Origin: PALSA-188 sp050746185
GTDB lineage: Bacteria; Acidobacteriota; Terriglobia; Terriglobales; Acidobacteriaceae
Length of the DNA stretch: 64,000 nucleotides
Direction: 5' to 3'
Assembly: GCA_050746185.1 (NCBI GenBank)
Contig: JBOGLA010000026.1
Location: 1-64,000, forward strand
A model generated the notes under the pieces. The model saw nothing but the letters and a program-made list of their open reading frames with translations, made no database searches and was not told where the DNA came from. Positions 25,915-35,026 of the stretch are shown here, piece by piece; position 1 is the first letter of the stretch, and every line of letters starts with the position of its first letter. The position numbers and the translations under genes are program-made.

Positions 25915-26769
25915 CCGGCGCACGGAGGTTGGCCGTAAACTGGATAGCCGCGAGAGCGCCGCTACCATCATGCTGGACAAGAGTTGCATAGTGGCGACAT
26001 CGCGATGATCAAACGCGTTGGGTGAGGGCGACAATACTTCAAAAACGCCGAGAGTGTTACGGAAATGCCGCAGTGGCGCAGCCAATATTGACCGCACGCC
26101 CAGCGAGCGGCAATTGGCGAGGTTGACCCGCGCATTCCGTTCTGCGTCATGGCAGAGCACGACCTCGCCGGTGCGGACGCACTCACTTGAAATTCCAGAA
26201 TCGGCCCCCAAGCTGACTCCCAAATCCGGCGCAGTTCTGCCGGTCCGGGCTCGACACACGATTTCATCTCCCTGGCGTAAAGCGATTGCAGCCCCACTTG
26301 CGCCGGTGAGGGATTGAGCGCGCTCCGCTATGACGTGGATGGCGGGTTGCAAGTCAATTTCGCCGGCGCCGATCTCTCTACCGTCGGCCTGCGAGTAAGA
26401 ATACTTTCTGTCCGTCGAGGGCTGAGAAATTTCCGAATGAGGATCCGACGGCTCAACGAACGACCGGGCGTGATGCCGCGACGGCGCAAGTGCCGCGAAC
26501 GAAGGCGGAACGCGACCCTCCACCTGCGAAGGGACGGTCCGTAACAAATCTCGAACCAGGCGGTCCAACTCGGCGTCTTCAATCACGTGCGCAACCGGCT
26601 GACCCCGTAATGACCCTCCAAGCACTCGCGACAGGCTGAGAATGGCCGGGCTCCCGCAACAGAAACAACGTGCAGTATTGTTTTCACTGATCATTTCGCA
26701 TTCAACGCAGAATACCGCCGTGGGTAAAGAAAGAAAATGTATGTGCTGCCCAGTCAAACGTTCGGCCAT
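25906..26769 (-). CDS. GAF-domain protein with N-terminal zinc-ribbon-like motif
   Basis: A 287-residue protein. N-terminal Cys pairs C21/C24 and C35/C38 (CVEC then CFCCG) look like a zinc ribbon. A variable linker follows and then a GAF domain (about 140-270; LQPAIHVIAERAQSLTGASG, VLCHDAERNARVN, SILAAPLRHFRNTLGVFEV). No kinase or output domain. It may be a ligand-binding adaptor; the opposite-strand two-component genes are adjacent but not co-transcribed. Confidence 0.8.
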   Translation of the reverse strand: MAERLTGQHIHFLSLPTAVFCVECEMISENNTARCFCCGSPAILSLSRVLGGSLRGQPVAHVIEDAELDRLVRDLLRTVPSQVEGRVPPSFAALAPSRHHARSFVEPSDPHSEISQPSTDRKYSYSQADGREIGAGEIDLQPAIHVIAERAQSLTGASGAAIALRQGDEIVCRARTGRTAPDLGVSLGADSGISSECVRTGEVVLCHDAERNARVNLANCRSLGVRSILAAPLRHFRNTLGVFEVLSPSPNAFDHRDVATMQLLSSMMVAALSRLSSLRPTSVRRSA

Positions 26770-26894
26770 CTCTAATAATTCCTTATGATTTATGACTTAA
26801 AAAGAGATATGAAAGTAAATTGAGTTCAGCATCGCCAGAAGTGTTAGCGCTGGTTCCGGCTGTGGATAAGTCAGAGATGCTCCGGGTTCAAACT

Positions 26895-28472
26895 CTAGCC
26901 GGCCTGGGCAATTGCCAGCGAGGATGATTCGTCAATCGGTGAGCGAAATTGAACGCGTGACGAGGAAACTCTCGCCAACGCATCCGCCAGCGCCACCGGG
27001 AAATCCGTGGTGAGCAGATTTATGTCGAGCTGCAGATTGCGTTCGGAATACTGCCGGTAAATCGTTATTGAGCCGACCCTTGAATGATTCGCTGTAATCA
27101 GATCAAGATTAATATTCCAGGCGTTGGTTGGACGCTTCACTAAAAGCGTGCCCGGTTTCTTCCACCGGAAACAGGCATCCGGTTCCTGCGCCAAGTGAGA
27201 GCCCGCAGCCGGTTGCAGCTCGAATCCATCAAAGTCATTCGAGCCAAATGCAGCCGTTAGAACGCGGCAAAGCTGCGCGTAGTCGTGGGTCACCTTCAAT
27301 TCCTCGGAGGCGCGCCGTATAGACATGTTGTTAATGAAAATTTGCCGCTGCTCGATCGTGCGGTGAGCAACGCGCCGAAGTTCTCCGAACTCCAGATAGC
27401 CCAGATGCTGGACCCCTATCCAAATCCCGCATCCGAGCACGGCGAGTACCAGCCCAAGCGTGCTGCCGGTCGGCCACAGCAGGAACAGGCTCAGTAGAGC
27501 GAACAATGCAGAGACCCCATAAAGAACGATGACCACTTCCCGGTGGCTGAGGCCGCGCTGTAGAAGCTTGTGGTGGATATGTTCGCGGTCCGCGGTAAAA
27601 ACCGGCCTTCCACTAATGAAGCGTCGCACCATCGAGAGAACGGTTTCCAGAATCGGCAACCCGAAAGAAACTATCGGGATCGCCACGGCAATAATCGTCG
27701 GCGATTTCTCCGTTCCATAAAGAGCCAGCACGCTGAGCATGAAGCCAATGAATAGGCTCCCGCAATCGCCAAGAAAAATCGTAGCCGGGTTGAAGTTAAA
27801 CCGCAGGAATCCCAGAATGGCGCCCGCCAGCACAAGCGTCATCAGCGCGACCGTAGATGAATTGCTCAATAGCGCTACGACGAAGACAACCAGGGTCGAG
27901 AACAGCGCCGAGCCCGCTGCAAGTCCATCCAGCCCATCAATAAGATTGAAGGCGTTGGTGATGGCAAGAATCCATAAGAGCGTCAGCGGAAGGCCAATAA
28001 AATTTGAAAACTGATGGTGTCCGAACAGGACCGGAAGATTGAGGATGCGCAGACCACCGGCGTAAGCCATGGCTCCCGCTACAGCCTGGACCGCGACTTT
28101 AACGTATGGACTCGCGGAATAGATATCGTCGTAAACGCCCAGCAAAAAAATAATGGACCCTGGAATCAGGATCGTGAAAAGCAGTTTGTGCGGAATCCCG
28201 AGATTCAAGCCGGGTTTGAAATGCCCAACGACAAGCGCAGCGGTAATAATGACGCAAAAGGAAAGGAAGACTGCCACGCCGCCGAGTCTTGGCAACGCTG
28301 AACTATGCAGGTGCCGTTCGAGAGCAGGGACTGACACCCATCCTCTGGCGGCGGCAAAATTACGCACGGCTCTGGTGAGGACAAACGAGAGCAGCAACGA
28401 GGCTGCGAAGGTCCCCAAATAAAACAACGTCAACCCGAGTCCCCCTCGACCCAAATTGGAACTCGACGACAT
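26895..28472 (-). CDS. WecA/MraY-family undecaprenyl-phosphate sugar-1-phosphate transferase
   Basis: A 525-residue polyprenyl-phosphate sugar-1-phosphate transferase, likely the initiating enzyme for a lipid-linked polysaccharide, moving a HexNAc-1-P from UDP-sugar to undecaprenyl phosphate. About ten or eleven membrane helices (residues 10-360) carry the signature elements LGVYDDIYSASPYVK, NAFNLIDGLDGLAAG, FLGDCGSLFIGF and the cytosolic HIHHKLLQRGLSHR, which favours WecA/Rfe-type over MraY. A soluble C-terminal extension of about 150 residues (375-525) is unusual for WecA. It faces away from the Wza gene and is the left end of the EPS locus. Confidence 0.92.
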   Translation of the reverse strand: MSSSSNLGRGGLGLTLFYLGTFAASLLLSFVLTRAVRNFAAARGWVSVPALERHLHSSALPRLGGVAVFLSFCVIITAALVVGHFKPGLNLGIPHKLLFTILIPGSIIFLLGVYDDIYSASPYVKVAVQAVAGAMAYAGGLRILNLPVLFGHHQFSNFIGLPLTLLWILAITNAFNLIDGLDGLAAGSALFSTLVVFVVALLSNSSTVALMTLVLAGAILGFLRFNFNPATIFLGDCGSLFIGFMLSVLALYGTEKSPTIIAVAIPIVSFGLPILETVLSMVRRFISGRPVFTADREHIHHKLLQRGLSHREVVIVLYGVSALFALLSLFLLWPTGSTLGLVLAVLGCGIWIGVQHLGYLEFGELRRVAHRTIEQRQIFINNMSIRRASEELKVTHDYAQLCRVLTAAFGSNDFDGFELQPAAGSHLAQEPDACFRWKKPGTLLVKRPTNAWNINLDLITANHSRVGSITIYRQYSERNLQLDINLLTTDFPVALADALARVSSSRVQFRSPIDESSSLAIAQAG

Positions 28473-28760
28473 CGCTTTTATTGAAATAAGTACATTTTAA
28501 TTTGCGATGTGTCGGGGTTCATGGTACAGCGGGGTTGACGTTTTTAGCTGTGGAAAACTCCTGGTTTTAGGAATATTTCGGGCCGTAACTGATTGACGTT
28601 GCGTTTCAGGAACCATGCCGGTTACTGCTTTTGCAGCACAGGATGCATCTACCGCTGAGATTTCCCGCGCAACACCCGCTGCCGGCGGCTCTGATTTCGA
28701 AAATCCTATGCTAGACTTCTCGTAATCAAGCTCTGTGAGAGCACTCAGAAGGGTTGTTTC

Positions 28761-29762
28761 ATGCGGATTTGCAAGGGAGTTTTATTGGCCCTGCCCATGC
28801 TGCTGTGGGTTTTTTCCGGAGATGCTGCCGCGCAGCAGAATTCGACCAATGCGAAATCTCCGTCGTCCTCACCGCAGCAGCTAGCCGGAACCTCGTCGCC
28901 CTTATCTCCTGGGGCGAATGCGGACTCAGACGACAACTCCGCGTCGGGATTGTTACTCGCGCCGGGCGATCTGATTGACGTCGGGGTCTACAACGTTCCC
29001 GAGCTGGCCACCAAGGCGAGAATCGGCAACAACGGCGATATCTATCTCCCGCTCGTGAACTACATCCATATCGCGGGACTTACTCCTGAAGAAGCCCAGA
29101 ATTTGATTCAAAAAAGGCTTTCCGACGGCGGATTTGTCAGAAGCCCTCACGTGAATGTATTTGTGGACGAACATGCGGCTCACGGAACCAGCGTTTTGGG
29201 AGAAGTTGCCCGGCCTGGAATTTATCCGATGATTGGCCAGGAGCGGCTTTTCGATTTGATTTCAGCCGCGGGAGGGTTCACTGCCAGCGCTGGGCGCAGC
29301 ATCAGCATCACCCATCGCGACCAGCCCGACAAACCCACCGTGGTGCCGCTGTCGCGCAACCTCTCCGATAATCCGGAAAGCAACGTTCCCGTTTTCCCCG
29401 GCGATACCGTGATCGTCCGGAAGGCTGACATCGTTTATGTTGTCGGCGATGTTGGGCACCCCAGCGGTTTCCTTATGGATAATGGGCGCCTCACGATTCT
29501 CCAAGCCATCGCACTCGCGGGAGGAACCAACAAAACGGCGAAGCTTAACGGAGTAAAGATCATTCGCCGGGGAGCGTCCGGCATGACCGAGACACCTGTC
29601 CAACTCAAGAAAATCCTGCGAGCGAAAGCTTCAGATCAGCCTTTGCAGGCGGAAGACATCCTATTCGTTCCGAGCAGTGCCGCAAGAGTTGCAATGGGGC
29701 AGACGTTAAGCGTCGCGCTGCAAGCCGCAGCCACCGTCGGTGTTGTAGCCGCCCATCCTTAA
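28761..29762 (+). CDS. Wza-like polysaccharide export protein
   Basis: A 333-residue exported protein of the Wza/OMA family. Signal peptide to DAAAQQ without a lipobox Cys, low-complexity Ser/Pro linker (about 27-60), Poly_export domain (about 63-145; APGDLIDVGVYNVPEL, GDIYLPLVNYIHIAGLT) and two SLBB-type domains (about 150-230 and 235-315; VGDVGHPSGFLMDNG). It would form or gate the outer-membrane exit for the polymer of this locus. It converges with the GT4 gene. The 288 bp before it (28473-28760) show no other gene. Confidence 0.93.
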   Translation: MRICKGVLLALPMLLWVFSGDAAAQQNSTNAKSPSSSPQQLAGTSSPLSPGANADSDDNSASGLLLAPGDLIDVGVYNVPELATKARIGNNGDIYLPLVNYIHIAGLTPEEAQNLIQKRLSDGGFVRSPHVNVFVDEHAAHGTSVLGEVARPGIYPMIGQERLFDLISAAGGFTASAGRSISITHRDQPDKPTVVPLSRNLSDNPESNVPVFPGDTVIVRKADIVYVVGDVGHPSGFLMDNGRLTILQAIALAGGTNKTAKLNGVKIIRRGASGMTETPVQLKKILRAKASDQPLQAEDILFVPSSAARVAMGQTLSVALQAAATVGVVAAHP

Positions 29763-29777
29763 ATAAAAATCGAGATC

Positions 29778-31046
29778 TCATGCGGCAACCGGGGGGTGAG
29801 CACTCTCGATCCCCAGAAGACGTTCCAGAAATTCTCCGTAGATTCTCGCGGTCTGCTGGCGAGAAAAGTGTTGCTGGACGTACTTGCGGCCATTGTGTCC
29901 CAACTGTGCGCAAAGCACGGGATCGCTCGCCATTTTAACCACCGCTTCAATCAAATCAGACGCACTCTCAGGGCTTACGAAAATTCCCGCCTTGGCATTT
30001 TCGATGATTTTCCTCGCCTGGCCGTCCACTCCCAGAATGACGGGACGCGCGCACGCCATAAACTCCAGCATCTTGGTGGGAATCACTGTCTTGAAAATCT
30101 CTCTCTTCTTTAACAGAACGAGGCAAACATCGGAAGAGCAAATGTAATGCGGAATTCTTTCTCGTGATTGTTCAGGCTCGAAACGGACATTGCGCAGCTT
30201 CATGGATCCCGCCAGGGAAATCAGTCGCTCCCTGTCGGCGCCCTCCCCTACAAAAAGAAATGCGATTCCGGGATGAGTCTCCTGAAGCCGCATTGCCGCT
30301 TCAAGCACTTTTTCGAGACCATGTGCCATCCCCATGGTCCCTATGTAAGAAACTACGAATTTGCGTTCTAATCCCAGTTCACTCTTGAGCGTTTGCCTTA
30401 AGCTCGCCGGATCAAAGAGATCCGTTTCGACTCCATTCTGCACAACGACAATCTTGTCCGCAGCGATGCGCTTCTTTTCGACCAGATAATCCTTGAAAGC
30501 CTCTGTCACGACTACGATTCGGTCAGCGCGGCGATAAAGAAAATTTGCAATGGCTGCCAGGCAGCGGTACATCATTGATCTCTCATCTCCAACCCCAACC
30601 GCAACAAGCGACTCCGGCCACAAGTCCCGCACTTCAAAGACGAACGGAACGCGCCTGAAGCGCGCCAGCCACCAGCCGGAAAGTCCAACCAGAAGTTGCG
30701 GCGAAGTCGCAATTACTACATCCGGACGCGAAAGGAAGAGCCCAGTTAGGGAGGAAGAAGCACAAAAAGAGCTGTAGTTTAACAACCGCTCGAATGTTTT
30801 TCGATTGGGGAACGGCAGCAACCATGTACGCACAACTTTTATTCCGTTGACATTCTCCTTCAGCATCAGCCGCCACAGCTTTCCGCGATAGCCTTTGGCC
30901 AATCTGCCTGTGGGATGATTCGGAAATCCGGTTAAGACCGTGACGTCGTGCCCCTCGCCCACCCAGCGAGAGGATAACTCGCCGACCCGTGCCGCAGGCG
31001 CTCCCATTTCTGGTGGAAAGTATTGCGAAATGTACAGAATTTTCAC
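29778..31046 (-). CDS. glycosyltransferase family 4 (WcaI-like)
   Basis: A 422-residue GT4, GT-B fold glycosyltransferase. N-terminal domain with YFPPEMGAPAARVGELS and GHDVTVLTGFPNHPTG, as in WcaI/colanic-acid-type transferases; C-terminal GT4 nucleotide-sugar site with VSYIGTMGMAHGLE, LFVGEGADRERL and the EX7E-like LEFMACARPVILG. Last gene of the minus-strand operon, only six bases after the C5-epimerase-like gene. Sugar specificity unknown. Confidence 0.93.
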   Translation of the reverse strand: MKILYISQYFPPEMGAPAARVGELSSRWVGEGHDVTVLTGFPNHPTGRLAKGYRGKLWRLMLKENVNGIKVVRTWLLPFPNRKTFERLLNYSSFCASSSLTGLFLSRPDVVIATSPQLLVGLSGWWLARFRRVPFVFEVRDLWPESLVAVGVGDERSMMYRCLAAIANFLYRRADRIVVVTEAFKDYLVEKKRIAADKIVVVQNGVETDLFDPASLRQTLKSELGLERKFVVSYIGTMGMAHGLEKVLEAAMRLQETHPGIAFLFVGEGADRERLISLAGSMKLRNVRFEPEQSRERIPHYICSSDVCLVLLKKREIFKTVIPTKMLEFMACARPVILGVDGQARKIIENAKAGIFVSPESASDLIEAVVKMASDPVLCAQLGHNGRKYVQQHFSRQQTARIYGEFLERLLGIESAHPPVAA

Positions 31047-31052
31047 GAAAGG

Positions 31053-32063
31053 TCAGTAGTAGCAAAGTTTGAAAACACTCTTGTAACACAAAGCGCGCAC
31101 CCGCTTGGACCAACTCGCGGAGTACTCTTGCCATCGCCCGGCGTAGTCGGCAAATAATTTGTCTCCGGTCAATCGGTACATAACCCTTAACTGCACAATG
31201 TGAAGCCGATGATAGAAAGAGCTGGCCACCATTGGTAAGGCGGTGCCGGATTGTTCGTAAAGCGACCACCACCCCAGATCATAGCGGCTGAGATTCGCGC
31301 GCAAGGTTTGCACCGCTGCGTCGTATAACTTCGCCGCGGCGGAATCCTTTGTCGCCAGAAAATAATCCCAAACACCCCAGGCCGCCCATATGAAACCGTT
31401 CAGAATGTGAGTCGGCGGAGACACAATGTATTCTTCAAACCATGTGTTCCCCTTTTGATCTACGAAGGTCACCCCGCCTTCGGTTGTAGAACGAAGAAAG
31501 CTGGTAAAAGCGCGCTCCGCGGCGTCGAGGTACTTTGAATCGCCGGTTTCGGCGTGCCCGCGCACCAGCAAAGAGATTCCCTGCCCTTGCGCAAGCGCCG
31601 AATACCACGGAGCTTTGAGCGTCGTTCTATACTCCCAGCCGAAGTGGTGGTTCCAGACCCAAATGCCTGAGCCATTCTGTTCCAGGTTAGTGCAGAGCCA
31701 ATCGGAGGCAGCAACGAACTTTTGTCTGCACTCATGATTGCGACTCTCGCTTTTTTCTTCCGAAAGACTCTTTCTTTCGTGAAACAAATTGTAGTTTCCA
31801 AGTCCCCACTGCGCGATTGCGATCGGATTGTAATGCAGGCCAATCTTTCCCTGATAATCCAGCATCGGAATTCCCGCGGCATTGCGATGCGCGGCGTACT
31901 CCGCCTTCTGGGGGAAATTCATGTAATACCCGCCCAACTTTTCTTTCGACAGATAAAGATTTTCCTGCGGCTGGTCGTGCCAAAACGTGAGGTGGCTCTG
32001 ACTGCCTGTCAGGTATGCCGGGAAAATACGGCGGTAGTACTGGACGCGTTGAGCAATGGACAT
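31053..32063 (-). CDS. D-glucuronyl C5-epimerase-like protein
   Basis: A 336-residue (alpha/alpha)6-barrel-type protein resembling the C-terminal catalytic domain of heparan/heparosan glucuronyl C5-epimerases: GLHYNPIAIAQWGLGNYNLF near the N-terminus, GIWVWNHHFGWEY, PWYSALAQGQGISLLVR, GWWSLYEQSGTALPM and the final SFYHRLHIVQLRVMYRLTG followed by FADYAGRW. Known members flip C5 of glucuronate to iduronate within a polymer. No signal peptide is evident, so action would be on a cytoplasmic or lipid-linked intermediate. It lies between the GT4 and a beta-propeller gene in an EPS operon. Epimerase activity is inference; some family members may be lyases or hydrolases. Confidence 0.8.
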   Translation of the reverse strand: MSIAQRVQYYRRIFPAYLTGSQSHLTFWHDQPQENLYLSKEKLGGYYMNFPQKAEYAAHRNAAGIPMLDYQGKIGLHYNPIAIAQWGLGNYNLFHERKSLSEEKSESRNHECRQKFVAASDWLCTNLEQNGSGIWVWNHHFGWEYRTTLKAPWYSALAQGQGISLLVRGHAETGDSKYLDAAERAFTSFLRSTTEGGVTFVDQKGNTWFEEYIVSPPTHILNGFIWAAWGVWDYFLATKDSAAAKLYDAAVQTLRANLSRYDLGWWSLYEQSGTALPMVASSFYHRLHIVQLRVMYRLTGDKLFADYAGRWQEYSASWSKRVRALCYKSVFKLCYY

Positions 32064-32141
32064 GCAATCTCGAAACGTCGAAGTGGGGAACTATAGCACG
32101 GGCGCGCAGCGAAGATACGGAGTCAATTCCTTAGTTGTTTG

Positions 32142-33227
32142 CTAACCGGCACACATTCGCCAGATCGAAGTTTCACGGTCGCCGGGGTGCACGGCGATAG
32201 CACTCACCGCAAGGAACTCCGTGGTATTCATGCCGTCCGGCAAGACCGCGTTGCCGTATTGGAAGAAGCGCATCGGCCACAAATCCTTCTTCCATTCGAG
32301 CACACGTTGCCAATCGCGAGAATCGAGGCTGCCGAAAACGCAAACCGTCCGATCCCGGTTAACCTTGCCGGGTTCCACCATCGTCGAAAAAAATAACGCG
32401 CTTCCCACGCGGCATCCGTAAATGGACGAACCGTTTAATTCCGTTAGCGTGCCAAGATTGCCATGGCGATCCAAACAGTAGACGGAGTTTTTCTCCAGCG
32501 GCGTGTCGGAAGAAAAATAAAGTCCTTGTTCAGCGGGAACCGCAGCGGCGGAGCGCGCCTGCTGGCTTCCGGACAGAACTGTTTCAACGCTTTTGAAATC
32601 GAACGACGCCCGGATAATGCGGCATTCGGGACCGTCATCGCCGGTGAGAATCCACAAACAATTCTGCCAGGGATCGTGAATAACATTGTGCACGTGCCGA
32701 ATCGCTCCGCTTGGAAACGTGTAAACCACATTCCACGCGGCCCCGCAATCCGTAGAAGCGTAGATGTGGACTTCAGCGCGCGCCGAGTTATCGAAGTACT
32801 CTCCCCAATAAAGGTGGCCGTCAGGCGTGGCAGCAATATGCAATGGACGGGTGCCGCGGAGAACTTTATGAGAAACTTGAAATTCCGTTTCTCCGGGATT
32901 CAAAGTAACGATTGCCCCCGGCGCCGCTCCCACGAAATGCCCCGAAGATAATTTCGCGAGGCAATGAAATCCATCGCGAAATAGGCGCGAAGTCAGCCGC
33001 CATGGGGAGGACGCATAGCGCCACCATTGCGGGCTATACGTCGCAATCTGCTGCCACTCAATCGCACCTGCACCGATCTCGGCACGCATCAGACCGTACC
33101 CCCGCGATGCGTACAGAAAATTCTTATCCCACATAAGAACCCGCAGATTGGGAAAGGTTGCGACGCAAGAAAGAGTGAACGATTTGCTTTTAGCGGATGA
33201 TAACGCGGAGCGCTTCTCCTCAGCCAC
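32142..33227 (-). CDS. sialidase-like beta-propeller protein of EPS operon
   Basis: A 361-residue protein without signal peptide whose repeated beta-strand blocks (LYASRGYGLMRAE, GHLYWGEYFDNSARAEVHIYAS, RHVHNVIHDPWQNCLWILTGDDGPECRII) suggest a five- or six-bladed propeller of the sialidase/exo-alpha-sialidase superfamily. No clear catalytic Asp-box set is visible. Similar uncharacterised propellers occur in EPS clusters with carbamoyltransferases. It ends 78 bases before the epimerase-like gene and starts two bases after the stop of the carbamoyltransferase. Role unknown; a glycan-binding or polymer-chain-length function is only a guess. Confidence 0.65.
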   Translation of the reverse strand: MAEEKRSALSSAKSKSFTLSCVATFPNLRVLMWDKNFLYASRGYGLMRAEIGAGAIEWQQIATYSPQWWRYASSPWRLTSRLFRDGFHCLAKLSSGHFVGAAPGAIVTLNPGETEFQVSHKVLRGTRPLHIAATPDGHLYWGEYFDNSARAEVHIYASTDCGAAWNVVYTFPSGAIRHVHNVIHDPWQNCLWILTGDDGPECRIIRASFDFKSVETVLSGSQQARSAAAVPAEQGLYFSSDTPLEKNSVYCLDRHGNLGTLTELNGSSIYGCRVGSALFFSTMVEPGKVNRDRTVCVFGSLDSRDWQRVLEWKKDLWPMRFFQYGNAVLPDGMNTTEFLAVSAIAVHPGDRETSIWRMCAG

Positions 33228-33229
33228 GT

Positions 33230-34981
33230 TTATCGACCCGGCTCATTATCTTTATCTTTCTTAGCGGCAACGAACGGCCCGATCGCCAGCAGGTCCATCC
33301 GCGTTCGCTTGAAGCAGTCAATGGCCTCTTCCGGCTTGCATACGATCGGTTCATTCTCATTGAAGCTCGTATTCAATAGGACCGGAATTCCGGTCATGCG
33401 ATCAAATGTGCGAATCAAATCGTAGTACAGCGAATTTTCATCGCGGCTTACCGTTTGCAACCGCCCCGTATTATCAACATGATTCACGGCACAAAGCTCC
33501 GCTCTTTTTTCCGGGCGTATCTTGTAAACGTGCAACATAAACGGCGAGGGATGGTTGTGCTCGAAATATTCGGCTTGCCGCTCCGCCAAAATGGACGGCG
33601 CGAAAGGACGGAACCATTCGCGATGTTTGATGCGCGAATTGAGCAAATCCTTCATGCCACGCAGTCCCGGATGGGCAAGAATAGACCGGTTCCCTAACGC
33701 ACGCGGTCCCCATTCCATGCGCCCCTGGAACCAGCCGACGATGTTTCCATCCTTGATTTGTTCGGCGACAAATTTAAGCAGCGGCTCGCGCTCCATTTTC
33801 CGGTATCGCACTCCTCCTTCGATCAGCGCCGCTTCGACTTGCGCGTCCGAAAATTCCGGACCCAGGTAAGAATTCTTCATCACATAGTTGCGAGGATACT
33901 TCAGCACCGAGTGACAGGTGTGCAATGCCGCTCCGACGGCCAGACCTTCATCGCCGGCGGCGGGTTGAATCCATGTCCGTTGAAACGGTGTCCTGGCAAA
34001 CAGGTTGCCGTTGGCGACGCTGTTCAGGGCACAGCCACCGGCCATCGCAAGATCATTACAAGGCACTCGGGCGTGCAACCGATCCAGTAAATGAAAAAAC
34101 ACTTCTTCAAAACGATGCTGCATGGCGAACGCGAGATCCATTTCACGCTGCGTGATTTCGGTTCCGGGCTGCCGCGGTTCGCCGAAGAGTTTAACCATCG
34201 CATCCGAATAATGCCGTGCCAGGCAAACTGTGCCATCCGCTTGAATCTCCATTCCCTGGTTGCTTCCAAGGGGCTGAAAATATTTTAGATTCAGCTGAAA
34301 CCCGGCCCCGGTTGACCGCACGATCTCGGCAATCTGGTCGCAGTAAGTGGCCTTCCCGTATGGAGCGAGGCCCATCACTTTTCCTTCGTCGCCATATTTG
34401 CGGTATCCAATGAAATCGCAAATCATGGTGTAGAAGCTGCCCAGCGAATGCGGCAGGAAAATCCGGTCAAGAACTTCTATTTCCTCGCCCTGGCAGCGGG
34501 CCATCATGGTCGAGACAAAATCGCCGGAGCCGTCATAGCTGAATCCCGCAGCCCTTTCCCAGGGAGAGCAATAATACGCGCTGGCAATGTGAGCAATATG
34601 GTGTTCAAGATGATGCGTCCGAAACCGCAGTTTGGCGGCGTCAATGTCGAGGGCTTTTCCAATCAGCGAACGCACGTCGCGGCCGCGTTGCTTGCGCTGC
34701 CGAAGCCTGAGTAGATTTACGATCTTGGCCGGGTTCGCTGCTGTATATTGAATTTTTTTGACGAGATTTGCATCGCTGTCCTGGCCGACCGCTACATGAT
34801 CAATATCCGAGGTGCGGGCGCCAACGGCGGTTAGACACGCCTGGATCGCCAGCGCCGGGAATCCCCCAAAATGTTTCACGCGGTTCAGCCGCTCTTCGGC
34901 GATCGCGAATACCACCTCGCCATCCTGAATGATGGCGGCAGAGGCGTCCGCATGAAACATGTTCAGTCCCAGGATCAGCAT
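33230..34981 (-). CDS. carbamoyltransferase, NodU/CmcH family
   Basis: A 583-residue TobZ/NodU-type O-carbamoyltransferase. N-terminal Kae1-like, ASKHA-fold domain (about 1-370) with ILGLNMFHADASAAI, HHLEHHIAHIASAYY, GFSYDGSGDF and MAGGCALNSVANG; C-terminal YrdC-like domain region with GWFQGRMEWGPRALGNRSIL and LLNTSFNENEPIV. The enzyme makes carbamoyl-AMP from carbamoyl phosphate and ATP and transfers it to a hydroxyl. In this operon the acceptor is presumably a sugar of the EPS repeat unit. Confidence 0.93.
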   Translation of the reverse strand: MLILGLNMFHADASAAIIQDGEVVFAIAEERLNRVKHFGGFPALAIQACLTAVGARTSDIDHVAVGQDSDANLVKKIQYTAANPAKIVNLLRLRQRKQRGRDVRSLIGKALDIDAAKLRFRTHHLEHHIAHIASAYYCSPWERAAGFSYDGSGDFVSTMMARCQGEEIEVLDRIFLPHSLGSFYTMICDFIGYRKYGDEGKVMGLAPYGKATYCDQIAEIVRSTGAGFQLNLKYFQPLGSNQGMEIQADGTVCLARHYSDAMVKLFGEPRQPGTEITQREMDLAFAMQHRFEEVFFHLLDRLHARVPCNDLAMAGGCALNSVANGNLFARTPFQRTWIQPAAGDEGLAVGAALHTCHSVLKYPRNYVMKNSYLGPEFSDAQVEAALIEGGVRYRKMEREPLLKFVAEQIKDGNIVGWFQGRMEWGPRALGNRSILAHPGLRGMKDLLNSRIKHREWFRPFAPSILAERQAEYFEHNHPSPFMLHVYKIRPEKRAELCAVNHVDNTGRLQTVSRDENSLYYDLIRTFDRMTGIPVLLNTSFNENEPIVCKPEEAIDCFKRTRMDLLAIGPFVAAKKDKDNEPGR

Positions 34982-35026
34982 GAAGTGTGAAGATTCAATC
35001 CTAACAGCGGGGTGATAATAGAAAGG

